Positions 1 through 7,147 of a stretch of 12,200 nucleotides of DNA are shown one piece after another. The position numbers and the translations under genes are program-made. Source of the stretch: Microbacteriaceae bacterium (GTDB lineage: Bacteria; Actinomycetota; Actinomycetes; Actinomycetales; Microbacteriaceae); NCBI GenBank assembly GCA_025464125.1, contig JAODLU010000123.1, positions 1 through 12,200 of the forward strand, read 5' to 3'. The notes beneath the pieces were generated by a model. It saw only the letters and a program-made list of their open reading frames with translations. It was not told the DNA's origin and made no database searches. How positions within the stretch are numbered: position 1 is the first letter of the stretch; every line of letters starts with the position of its first letter.

Positions 1-69
1 CCGAGTGATCTTCTTGGTCGTCTGGGCAGACTTGATCTTCTGCCGGTAGACCCGAAGTTGCGCTCCCAT
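1..69 (-). CDS. atpG: ATP synthase gamma subunit, N-terminal fragment (cut by window edge)
   Basis: Only the first 23 codons lie in the window. They read MGAQLRVYRQKIKSAQTTKK and then ITR. This is the conserved first helix of the F1 gamma subunit, the central rotor shaft that links the c-ring to the alpha3beta3 head. The RQKIKS and QTTKKIT pattern is the typical amino-terminal signature of the family. The gene follows atpA on the same strand after a 61-base gap, the usual order. The ATG start is supported by family alignment; a purine-rich stretch (GAAAGAAACAGGA) lies just upstream. The rest of the gene lies beyond position 1, so its integrity cannot be judged. Confidence 0.93.
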   Translation of the reverse strand, partial: MGAQLRVYRQKIKSAQTTKKITR

Positions 70-130
70 GTCCTGTTTCTTTCGTTAGTTGCGAGTCGTG
101 CTGGTGTTGGTGGTGATCGCGAGCTGCGGG

Positions 131-1768
131 TTAGCGCTTCTGCTTGACGATCTTCTCCTGGTTGATGTCTTCGGGCTCAGCGGCCTGGAACTTCTCTGAA
201 CCGACAGAAGCGAGCGGCTTGCCCTCACCAGTCTGGAACTCCAGCTTGAACGAATCGACTGCCGCGTCAAGCGCTGCTGCGGTGTCGTCGTCGAGCACGT
301 TCGTGTCGCGCAGGGTGTCGAGCACCTTCGTGTTGCGGGCGAGGTAGTCGTGCAGCTCGCTCTCAAAACGAAGGATGTCTTCGACCGGCACCTCATCGAG
401 CTTGCCGTTGGTGCCCGCCCAGATGGAGACGACCTGCTTCTCGACGGGGAACGGCGAGTACTGGGGCTGGCGGAGCAGCTCGGTGAGACGGGCGCCCCTG
501 GCGAGCTGGCGACGGCTGGCCGCATCCAGGTCGGACGCGAACATAGCGAAGGCTTCGAGCGACCGGTACTGGGCGAGCTCGAGCTTCAGCGTTCCTGAAA
601 CCTTCTTGATCGACTTGACCTGTGCGTCGCCGCCGACTCGGGAAACCGAGATGCCGACGTCGACCGCCGGACGCTGGTTGGCGTTGAAGAGGTCGGACTG
701 CAGGAAGATCTGGCCGTCGGTGATCGAGATCACGTTGGTAGGGATGTAGGCCGAGACGTCGTTCGCCTTGGTCTCGATGATCGGAAGCCCGGTCATCGAA
801 CCTGCACCAAGCTCGTCGGAGAGCTTTGCGCAACGCTCGAGCAGGCGGGAGTGCAGGTAGAAAACGTCGCCGGGGTATGCCTCGCGCCCCGGCGGGCGAC
901 GCAGCAGCAGTGACACGGCGCGGTAGGCCTCAGCCTGCTTCGACAGGTCGTCGAAGATGATCAGTACGTGCTTGCCGCCGTACATCCAGTGCTGGCCGAT
1001 GGCCGAGCCCGTGTACGGGGCGAGGTACTTGAAGCCGGCGGGGTCGGATGCCGGGGAGGCCACGATGGTGGTGTATTCCATCGCTCCAGCGTCTTCGAGC
1101 GCGCCCTTCACCGAGGCGATGGTCGAGCCCTTCTGGCCGATGGCTACGTAGATGCAGCGAACCTGCTTGTTGGTATCGCCGGATTCCCAGTTGGCCTTCT
1201 GGTTGATGATCGTGTCGATCGCGATGGCCGTCTTGCCTGTCTGGCGGTCACCGATGATCAGCTGGCGCTGGCCGCGACCGATTGGGATCATCGCGTCGAT
1301 CGCCTTGATGCCGGTCTGCATGGGCTCGTGCACAGACTTGCGCTGCATGACTCCCGGAGCCTGCAGTTCCAGTGCGCGACGAGACTCGGCCTTGATGTCG
1401 CCGAGACCGTCGATCGGAGCGCCGAGCGGGTCGACTACGCGGCCGAGGAACGCATCGCCGACTGGCACTGAAAGCACTTCCCCAGTGCGGGTCACTTCGA
1501 GACCTTCGACGATGCCGTCGAATTCACCGAGCACGATGACGCCGATCTCGTTCTCGTCCAGGTTCTGGGCGAGGCCGAGGGTGCCGTCTGCAAACTTTAT
1601 GAGTTCGTTGGCCATCACGCCGGGCAGGCCCTGCACGTGGGCGATGCCGTCAGCTGCGTCGATGACATAGCCGACCTCGGTCTTGGACGCGGAGCTCGGG
1701 TCGTAGGACTTGACGAAGTCCTTGAGCGCGTCGCGGATCTCATCCGGGCTGATCGTTACGTCTGCCAT
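131..1768 (-). CDS. atpA: F-type ATP synthase alpha subunit
   Basis: This is the nucleotide-binding, mostly non-catalytic subunit of the F1 head, on the cytoplasmic face of the membrane. The protein has 545 residues. A beta-barrel domain fills roughly residues 25-95. The P-loop GDRQTGKT is at 173-180, and a Walker B-like strand ending in IIFDD is near 270-274. The family signature [11 protein letters not shown] spans 367-377 and ends in the arginine finger that reaches the beta-subunit catalytic site. The protein is about 30 residues longer than the E. coli subunit. The extra residues form a charged C-terminal tail after about residue 510, similar in kind to the tail known in mycobacterial alpha subunits, where it has been linked to suppression of ATP hydrolysis; that role here is inference. 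The ATG start has a good AAGGAAAA ribosome site. The gene lies 51 bases after atpH. Confidence 0.98.
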   Translation of the reverse strand: MADVTISPDEIRDALKDFVKSYDPSSASKTEVGYVIDAADGIAHVQGLPGVMANELIKFADGTLGLAQNLDENEIGVIVLGEFDGIVEGLEVTRTGEVLSVPVGDAFLGRVVDPLGAPIDGLGDIKAESRRALELQAPGVMQRKSVHEPMQTGIKAIDAMIPIGRGQRQLIIGDRQTGKTAIAIDTIINQKANWESGDTNKQVRCIYVAIGQKGSTIASVKGALEDAGAMEYTTIVASPASDPAGFKYLAPYTGSAIGQHWMYGGKHVLIIFDDLSKQAEAYRAVSLLLRRPPGREAYPGDVFYLHSRLLERCAKLSDELGAGSMTGLPIIETKANDVSAYIPTNVISITDGQIFLQSDLFNANQRPAVDVGISVSRVGGDAQVKSIKKVSGTLKLELAQYRSLEAFAMFASDLDAASRRQLARGARLTELLRQPQYSPFPVEKQVVSIWAGTNGKLDEVPVEDILRFESELHDYLARNTKVLDTLRDTNVLDDDTAAALDAAVDSFKLEFQTGEGKPLASVGSEKFQAAEPEDINQEKIVKQKR

Positions 1769-1819
1769 GTGGTTTTCCTTGTCTCAGCGAACCGTTGCCG
1801 GCTCGAGGTTTGTGGGCTC

Positions 1820-2614
1820 TCAGCGAGCCATTTCGCGTCGGAGGTCATTCAGTTTGCGGGTGACTGTGCCGTCAATCACGTCGTCGCCGACCTGCACTCG
1901 CAGTCCGCCGATGATTGCCGGGTCAACAACGAGGTTGATGCTGAGGTCCCGGCCATAGCTTGCAGCCAGGCCCTTCTGCAGGCGTGCGACCTGGGCCGGA
2001 GCCAGGGTCGACGCACTCGTCACCGTGGCGACAGACTTGCCAGCTTCATCCGCGACGATGGATGCCGCAGTACGCAGCAGTTCGCCGATGCGGCGGCCGC
2101 GCGGCTGCAACACCAGCTGGCGCACGATTGCGAGCGTCTGGCCTGAAGACTTCTTCGCAAGGAGCGCATCCACCAGGGCGGACTTCGCCTCGTCGGTGCC
2201 GCTCTTCGTGCCGATGGCCAGTTCCAGCTTGGCGTCGGAGGAGACCGCCTCGCCGAACGTAAACAGCTCAGCCTCTATATTCGTGGTCTTCGGGGCAGAA
2301 ATCGCAGCGGCTCGAAGCCCGAGCTCCTCGATTCCGGCCAGCAGTTCACCGGGGCTCGACCAGCGGTGCGCGACTGCGACGTCGAGCACCTTCGTCGTCT
2401 TGGCTCCGAGGCTCTTGCCGAAGACGGCCGCGATGGCTCGCTGCTTCTCGGAAGGTTCCGTCGCCGTGTCGGTGAGGAGGGATCGCAGTTGGGACGATCC
2501 CCCGATCACGCGCGCGGCTGAGAAAAGCTCCTCGGCAGTGGCCAGGGTGATGCCGCTGGTCGCCGAGAGCTCAGCCCTCGACGCCGCGAGCGCTTCCCTG
2601 GTCGCTGATCCCAT
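1820..2614 (-). CDS. atpH: F-type ATP synthase delta subunit (OSCP-like)
   Basis: This is the peripheral-stalk subunit that caps F1 and joins it to the b subunits. The protein has 264 residues, longer than the roughly 177 of E. coli, as is usual for actinobacteria with an extended delta. The conserved C-terminal OSCP signature is clear near residues 228-264: VVDPAIIGGLRVQVGDDVID followed by a basic end with KLNDLRREM. Unlike mycobacteria, the b-domain is not fused to delta; a separate atpF lies directly upstream. The atpF stop codon TAA abuts this ATG with no base between them, so translation is probably coupled. The stop is TGA, and atpA begins 51 bases later. The middle part is weakly conserved and was assigned from length and context. 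Confidence 0.95.
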   Translation of the reverse strand: MGSATREALAASRAELSATSGITLATAEELFSAARVIGGSSQLRSLLTDTATEPSEKQRAIAAVFGKSLGAKTTKVLDVAVAHRWSSPGELLAGIEELGLRAAAISAPKTTNIEAELFTFGEAVSSDAKLELAIGTKSGTDEAKSALVDALLAKKSSGQTLAIVRQLVLQPRGRRIGELLRTAASIVADEAGKSVATVTSASTLAPAQVARLQKGLAASYGRDLSINLVVDPAIIGGLRVQVGDDVIDGTVTRKLNDLRREMAR

Positions 2615-3177
2615 TTACTTTCCTGACTTCTTTGCCGTGGCTTCTGACGCTTCGAGGTCTGCGAGGAACTGGTCGACCAGGACCGCTGCCTTCTTGTCAT
2701 CTGACAGGCTCTGGCCGATCACGCCTGACGCCAGGTCGATGGCAAGTGTCGCCACCTCTGCGCGAAGCGAAACAAGTGCTGCCTGGCGCTCAGCCTCGAT
2801 AGAAGCTGAGGCGTTTGCAGTGATGCGAGCTGCTTCGACTGACGCCTGGTCCTTGAGCTCGTTCAGGATCTTCGTGCCGTCCTGGCGGGCCTGCTCACGG
2901 ATACGGCCGGCTTCGGCGCGCGCCTCTGCGAGCTGGTCGGTGTACTTGTCCAGGGCAGCCGCAGCCTCGGCCTGTGCGATCTCGGCCTTCTTGATGCCGC
3001 CCTCAATGATCTCAGCGCGGTCGTCGAGCAGCTTCTTGAGGGAGGGCAGAATCTTCCACCAGAAGAACACGAGGAGCAGCACGAAGACGACCGCACCCCA
3101 TACGAGGTCGGGAAGCTCCGGAATCAGCGGGTTGTGGGTCTCCCCCTCCGCTGCCGCTGCGAGAACTGCCGGGATCA

Positions 3178-3178
<1 letters not shown>
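2615..3178 (-). CDS. atpF: F-type ATP synthase b subunit
   Basis: This is the membrane-anchored peripheral-stalk subunit of F0. The protein has 187 residues. A short periplasm-facing N-terminus is followed by one transmembrane helix at about 25-42 (rich in V, L and F, with an FFWWKI end). From about 45 to 150 comes a long charged, alanine-rich helix with repeated AEA/ARAEA patterns, typical of the b-dimer coiled coil. A less regular C-terminal part would contact delta. The first ATG overlaps the atpE stop by one base (TAATG), which suggests coupling by re-initiation. The gene end abuts the atpH start. Length, single helix and position between atpE and atpH all agree with the call. Confidence 0.96.
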
Positions 3179-3465
<287 letters not shown>

Positions 3466-4287
3466 TTAGTGCTCGTCAGCCAGCGCGAGCTGGATGTAGA
3501 CGGTAGTGAGAAGTGTGAAGACGTACGCCTGCAATACCGCGACGAGGATCTCGAAGAGGGTGAAGACGATTCCGAACGCGAACGTTCCGATGCCGAAGAA
3601 CTTGAAGAGCCCGTCAGCCTGGAAGAAGAAGAACGAGGTCGCCAGGAAGAACAGTACGAGCAGGAGGTGGCCGACGATCATGTTCATCAGCAGTCGGAGC
3701 GTGAGAGTAACCGGACGAAGGATGAAGGTCGACACGAACTCGATAGGAGTGACGATCAGGTAGAGCGGCAGCGGCACCCCTGGAGGGAACAGCGAGTTTT
3801 TGAAGAATGCGCCTGGGTGCTTCTTGACGCCGGCATAGATGAACGTGACGTACGCGATCACAGCCAGCAGCAGTGGCACGCCGATCACCGATGTGCCCGC
3901 AATGTTCAGCAACGGCACGATGCCCGTGATGTTCATGATCAGCACCATGAAGAAGATGGTGGTGAGCAGGGGAAGGAAGCGGCGGCCGTCTTTCTTGCCG
4001 AGAAGATCTTCTGCGATGTTGACCCGAACGAGATCAAGGCCCATCTCGGCCAGGCTCTGCATGCGGCCAGGCACGATGCTGCGTTTGCGGAGCGCAAGTG
4101 AGAAGAAGAGCACGATCGCGACGAGCACCAGGAGCCTGATGATCATGATGCGATTCAACTCGAACGGAGTACCGATGAACAGGATGGGTTCAGGGAAGAA
4201 TTCGTTGATTGAAGGCCCGACAAAGCCCTCCCCCGAACCGCCGTCGTTGGCGAGGGGAAGGATCAGATTGAGAGCGTTAAGTAACAG
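3466..4287 (-). CDS. atpB: F-type ATP synthase a subunit, probable CTG start
   Basis: This is the F0 stator subunit that forms the two proton half-channels beside the c-ring. The essential stator arginine is Arg198 in TLTLRLLMNM. His207 (IVGHLL) and Glu246 (FEILVAVLQ) form the His/Glu pair in the arrangement common outside E. coli, where the two residues are swapped; Gln253 is also conserved. There are several transmembrane helices. The start is the notable point. Reading frame and homology continue upstream of the TTG at 4158 through LNLILPLAND and a GPSINEFFPEPILFIGTPFE stretch that belongs to AtpB. No ATG, GTG or TTG lies between the in-frame stop at 4315-4317 and 4158. CTG at 4285-4287, with GGAG six bases upstream, is the best start and gives 273 residues. 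CTG at 4297-4299 and ATT at 4300-4302 are alternatives. Confidence 0.93.
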   Translation of the reverse strand: MLLNALNLILPLANDGGSGEGFVGPSINEFFPEPILFIGTPFELNRIMIIRLLVLVAIVLFFSLALRKRSIVPGRMQSLAEMGLDLVRVNIAEDLLGKKDGRRFLPLLTTIFFMVLIMNITGIVPLLNIAGTSVIGVPLLLAVIAYVTFIYAGVKKHPGAFFKNSLFPPGVPLPLYLIVTPIEFVSTFILRPVTLTLRLLMNMIVGHLLLVLFFLATSFFFFQADGLFKFFGIGTFAFGIVFTLFEILVAVLQAYVFTLLTTVYIQLALADEH

Positions 4288-4293
4288 CGCTGT

Positions 4294-4297
4294 CTCC
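4294..4297 (-). promoter_or_regulatory. Ribosome binding site supporting the CTG start of atpB
   Basis: On the minus strand the bases read GGAG, then ACAGCG, then CTG. A spacing of six bases is in the normal range. It selects the CTG at 4285-4287 over the CTG at 4297-4299, which has no comparable purine motif in front. This is an inference from spacing only. Confidence 0.5.
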
Positions 4298-4349
4298 AGA
4301 ATCGGGGCATGAAATCACGCGGCGATGGAAAAGGGGGGCGTTCGCTCTC

Positions 4350-4379
4350 ACTGTATCAGCGGAATCTCACCCGGGCTAA
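4350..4379 (-). promoter_or_regulatory. Weak candidate promoter for atpB
   Basis: The roughly 100-base gap before atpB is the only sizeable gap between the genes upstream of the ATP synthase cluster. On the minus strand it contains TTAGCC (4374-4379), 18 bases, then TACAGT (4350-4355), which fits the TAnnnT form of an actinobacterial -10 box. The -35 match is only three of six. The start of transcription would fall about 55 bases before the CTG start. Read-through from the upstream genes is equally possible. Confidence 0.22.
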
Positions 4380-4387
4380 TCGTCTGC

Positions 4388-4867
4388 CTATTTACCCTGA
4401 TCAGCGTCCTTTATTGCCGCGGGGGCGCCGGAAACTACGCTGCGCGATGCCTCGAGATCACTCACATATGGCAATCGCGACCTCGCAATCACCACCACAT
4501 CGACGACGAGCGTACCGATCACGGCCACGATCAGACTCAGCAGCAGCACGATGGGCTGGATCCACGGCTGGTTGCGCAGAAGCACGATCAGCACGAGAAA
4601 CAGGATGAACTTCACTAGCCACGCACCCATAACGATGCCGAAGAACGCGATGCTCAGGAACTCGCCCTTTGCGACGCGCGTGGCGATCAGGATGCTCACG
4701 GACGTAATGCCGAGGAAGACAACAGCCATCGCCGTGCCGATCAGTGCGCTGGCGATGCCGATGCCTCCGGCAACGAAGTAGCCGACGATCGAGCCGACCA
4801 CCGCGATCGCCAGCGCGAGGATGCCCCCGATCGTGAGGATGCGCTTCAGGATGGGTACTGCGCTCAC
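4388..4867 (-). CDS. Small four-helix membrane protein in the AtpI-like position (Rv1303-type)
   Basis: The protein has 159 residues and four hydrophobic segments at about 13-33, 36-58, 73-97 and 101-127, followed by a polar C-terminal tail. It occupies the slot just before atpB, where many bacteria carry atpI (ATP synthase protein I, linked to c-ring assembly or ion supply) and M. tuberculosis carries Rv1303. Direct sequence similarity to classical AtpI is weak by eye, so the role is inferred from topology and position. The start is GTG, and its first four bases form a GTGA overlap with the stop of the upstream transferase gene, so it is probably translationally coupled to that gene. The gap to atpB is about 100 bases. 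Confidence 0.8.
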   Translation of the reverse strand: MSAVPILKRILTIGGILALAIAVVGSIVGYFVAGGIGIASALIGTAMAVVFLGITSVSILIATRVAKGEFLSIAFFGIVMGAWLVKFILFLVLIVLLRNQPWIQPIVLLLSLIVAVIGTLVVDVVVIARSRLPYVSDLEASRSVVSGAPAAIKDADQGK

Positions 4868-6165
4868 GGTGTTTCCTTCGGTGGGTTTGCGTCGTTGCGG
4901 GCCAGGGCGTGGAGTGCGGCGTCTTCTGCCGCATCCAGCTGCGCGGTGTCTTCGCCTTCTTCGTCGATCGCGATCTCGTTCGACGCTTCATCGAGCGGGT
5001 CGAACCGGGCGGCGCCCGCCACCTCGGCCTCGCCAGGGCTTGCGAGTTGCACGACGGCTTCGACGGCCTTGCGCTTCGTGAGCGGCGAGAGCGTGTAGAT
5101 CGTGCAGGCGATGAGGCCAACGAGAACGAAGGTCAGCGCCCAGACTGTCGGCAGGAAAAGGAAGAGCAGCAGGCCAGCCGAGACGACGGCTGTCCACGAG
5201 TAGAAGATCAGCACCGCGTGCACGTCTGAGTGACCCATATCGAGCAGGCGATGGTGGAGGTGCTTGCGGTCGGCGGTGAACGGCGACTTGCCCGCCCGAA
5301 GACGCCTGAAGACTGCCAGGCAGAAGTCGAGCAGCGGCACGACCAGGATCGCGAACGGCAGCAGGATCGGGATGAACGCGGGGAACAACTGGCGTGACCC
5401 GGTGAGCGAGCCGAGATCCACCTGGCCGGTGACGGAGATGGCGGAAGTTGCCATGAGCAGGCCGACAAGCATCGATCCGGCGTCGCCCATGAACAGCTTT
5501 GCCGGATGCCAGTTGAGAGGGAGGAATCCGACGCAGGCACCGATGAGTACGGCAGTGATGAGAGAGGCGAGGTTGAAGTATTCGGTTTGCGCGATCGTGT
5601 TCGCGAGGATGTAGCTGTAGATGAAGAAGACGCCGTTTGCGATGATGGCCACTCCGGCCACCAGCCCGTCGAGTCCATCGATGAAGTTGATCGCATTCAT
5701 GACGAGCACGATGGCCAGCACGGTGATCAGGAGGCCTGCGTACGACGAGAGCACGAGCACTCCGCCGACCATCGGCAGGGTGGTCAGCTGCACTCCCTGC
5801 CAGGCCAGCACTCCGGCCGCGATGATCTGCCCGGCCAGTTTGGTGACCCAGTCCAGGTCCCAGATATCGTCGGCCACCCCGATCAGCACGATGATCAGCG
5901 CTGCGACGAGCAGGGCGAGCATGGGACCTGGTTTAGCGAAGACCAGATGGAACTGGGGAAGCTGGCTCGCAACAACGAAGGTCACCAGGATGCCGATGAA
6001 CATAGCGACACCGCCGAGACGAGGCGTCGGGCGCTTGTGCACATCTCGTTCACGGATCTGCGGATAGAGGCGGTATTTCATGCCGAGCTTCGCGATCAGC
6101 GAGGACAGGCCGAACGTGAGCACCGCGGAGAGCCCGCCGGCGGCGAGGTAGAAGACGAACCTCAT
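4864..6165 (-). CDS. wecA: WecA/MraY-family undecaprenyl-phosphate sugar-1-phosphate transferase
   Basis: This is an integral membrane enzyme that transfers a GlcNAc-1-phosphate type group from a UDP-sugar to a polyprenyl phosphate. In actinobacteria this starts cell-wall linker or surface polysaccharide synthesis (Rv1302 in M. tuberculosis). The protein has 433 residues with about ten or eleven hydrophobic segments. Family motifs appear in order: RPTPRLGG at 45-52, DDIWDLDW at 99-106 (Mg-binding aspartates), NFIDGLDGL at 160-168, NWHPAKLFMGDAGS at 218-231, and the cytoplasmic histidine motif HLHHRLLDMGHS at 302-313. The acidic C-terminal tail is variable. The ATG at 6165 was chosen because the frame upstream of it lies inside the sua5 gene and reads as low-complexity shadow sequence. 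The start overlaps the sua5 stop as ATGA. The exact sugar cannot be decided here. Confidence 0.93.
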   Translation of the reverse strand: MRFVFYLAAGGLSAVLTFGLSSLIAKLGMKYRLYPQIRERDVHKRPTPRLGGVAMFIGILVTFVVASQLPQFHLVFAKPGPMLALLVAALIIVLIGVADDIWDLDWVTKLAGQIIAAGVLAWQGVQLTTLPMVGGVLVLSSYAGLLITVLAIVLVMNAINFIDGLDGLVAGVAIIANGVFFIYSYILANTIAQTEYFNLASLITAVLIGACVGFLPLNWHPAKLFMGDAGSMLVGLLMATSAISVTGQVDLGSLTGSRQLFPAFIPILLPFAILVVPLLDFCLAVFRRLRAGKSPFTADRKHLHHRLLDMGHSDVHAVLIFYSWTAVVSAGLLLFLFLPTVWALTFVLVGLIACTIYTLSPLTKRKAVEAVVQLASPGEAEVAGAARFDPLDEASNEIAIDEEGEDTAQLDAAEDAALHALARNDANPPKETP

Positions 6166-6842
6166 GAGGAAGCACCCCCCGCCGCAGCGAGCACTGACTC
6201 GATGGCGGCGTCGCCGATGACCCCGTGACGCACGATGGACAGCGACCCACCAGTCAGCAGTCCGGTTGCGTCCACAATCGTCGAACCGGTTCCCGCGCCC
6301 GCTTCGTACTCGCTGCCCGCTGGGCCGCCATCGAGGTAGACGCTCACCGAGTCGCCGAGCATCGCCTCGGCCTCGGCCGCAGTCATGGCCGCAGTCTGGC
6401 CGGTGAGGTTGGCCGAGGAGACGGCGAGTGGCCCTGTCTCCGACAGGAGTTCGAGCGCGTACTGGTTGTTCGGCATCCTGAGGGCAACGGTGCCCCTGGT
6501 CTCCCCAAGATCCCACTGCAGGGACTCACGCGCAGGAAGTATCACGGTGAGGCCCCCAGGCCAGAAGGCGGCGACCAGCGCACGAACCTCATCCGGCACC
6601 GCCTCGGCGAGTGCATCGAGTGTCGGGATGCCCGGAATGAGCACGGGCGGTGGCGCCTGGCGGGTGCGGCCCTTCGCCTCGAGCAGGCGCTGCACAGCCT
6701 CGGGATTGAACGCGTCGACCGCGAGGCCGTAGACGGTGTCGGTTGGGATGACGACTAGTTCGCCGCGACCTATGGCCACTCTCGCGAGCCGCATGCCCGT
6801 GAGAAGCCCGGCCTGTTCCGAGCAGTCGTAGATCGTCGCCAT
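6162..6842 (-). CDS. L-threonylcarbamoyladenylate synthase, Sua5/YwlC/YrdC family
   Basis: This enzyme makes threonylcarbamoyl-AMP from threonine, bicarbonate and ATP, the first step of t6A modification at position 37 of ANN-decoding tRNAs. The protein has 226 residues and is essentially a single YrdC domain. Visible motifs are PTDTVYGL at 33-40, EAKGRT with the following PPPVLI at 55-69, WPGGLT at 94-99, RMPN near 122-125, SSANLTG at 142-148 and STIVD at 187-191. The ATG at 6842 (MATIYDCSE) fits the usual family start. An in-frame ATG at 6854 adds MAGD and has no better ribosome site. It is the first gene of the minus-strand unit and overlaps wecA by four bases. In many actinobacteria prmC lies directly upstream; it is absent here. 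Confidence 0.94.
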   Translation of the reverse strand: MATIYDCSEQAGLLTGMRLARVAIGRGELVVIPTDTVYGLAVDAFNPEAVQRLLEAKGRTRQAPPPVLIPGIPTLDALAEAVPDEVRALVAAFWPGGLTVILPARESLQWDLGETRGTVALRMPNNQYALELLSETGPLAVSSANLTGQTAAMTAAEAEAMLGDSVSVYLDGGPAGSEYEAGAGTGSTIVDATGLLTGGSLSIVRHGVIGDAAIESVLAAAGGASS

Positions 6843-7147
6843 GTCACCAGCCATGCTAGCCGCGATTCATTTGGCGACCCTGGCTTGCCCCGGCGTGCGG
6901 CGTGAGTATGACATGTTGCCCACTTTGGTTACTTCTGCCGGTCTGGAGTTGCGGCACTATCCGCGCAGGCACGCGGGTGAGGCCCCGCATCCCTCCAAAG
7001 GAACCCCAGTAACCGGGCGGGGAGGGCATCCGATCTTGGTATTGACATGCCCTCCGCTTCCACTGGAAAGATCGAATGAAAGCATCCCTCGCGCGCCCAT
7101 CAGACACAGCGACTGGCCTGATTGCGTGCCTCCTCCAGGAGTTGACA
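6843..7147. other. Intergenic region between divergent sua5 operon and substrate-binding protein gene
   Basis: About 300 bases without a supported gene. It must hold promoters for both directions. Plus-strand elements are described separately (inverted repeat and TTGACA box). On the minus strand, a CATACT hexamer lies near 6906-6911 without a good -35. A small hairpin GCGGG/CCCGC occurs near 6973-6988. I recognise no riboswitch consensus and no remnant of prmC. Confidence 0.5.
7021..7055. repeat. Perfect 9-bp inverted repeat, possible operator
   Basis: GGAGGGCAT at 7021-7029 is the exact reverse complement of ATGCCCTCC at 7047-7055, with a 17-base spacer. The right arm touches the last base of a TTGACA hexamer at 7042-7047. 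No good -10 box follows at 16-18 bases; AAAGAT at 7067-7072 has a 19-base spacing. The arrangement fits either a repressor site for the downstream transporter gene or a leader hairpin. Its first arm could also pair with CCCTCC at 6991-6996, which would give a mutually exclusive fold. Confidence 0.4.

Noticed and set aside
6166..6516. 117-residue upstream extension of the WecA-type protein
   Set aside because: It lies in an alternative frame of sua5, is rich in Arg, Gly and Asp, and has no family similarity. The ATG at 6165 in the ATGA overlap begins directly with a membrane helix.
6927..7014. GGTTACT / AGTAACC inverted pair in the intergenic region
   Set aside because: Only seven bases, 74 bases apart, no extension of the arms; expected by chance in such a stretch.
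7142..7147. TTGACA just before the lipoprotein start as a -35 box
   Set aside because: It sits between the AGGAG ribosome site and the ATG; a promoter here would start inside the coding region.
6843..7147. Possible riboswitch in the leader of the lipoprotein gene
   Set aside because: I compared it by eye with cobalamin, SAM, TPP, FMN and glycine core motifs and saw no matching conserved blocks. A covariance-model search would be needed to exclude others.
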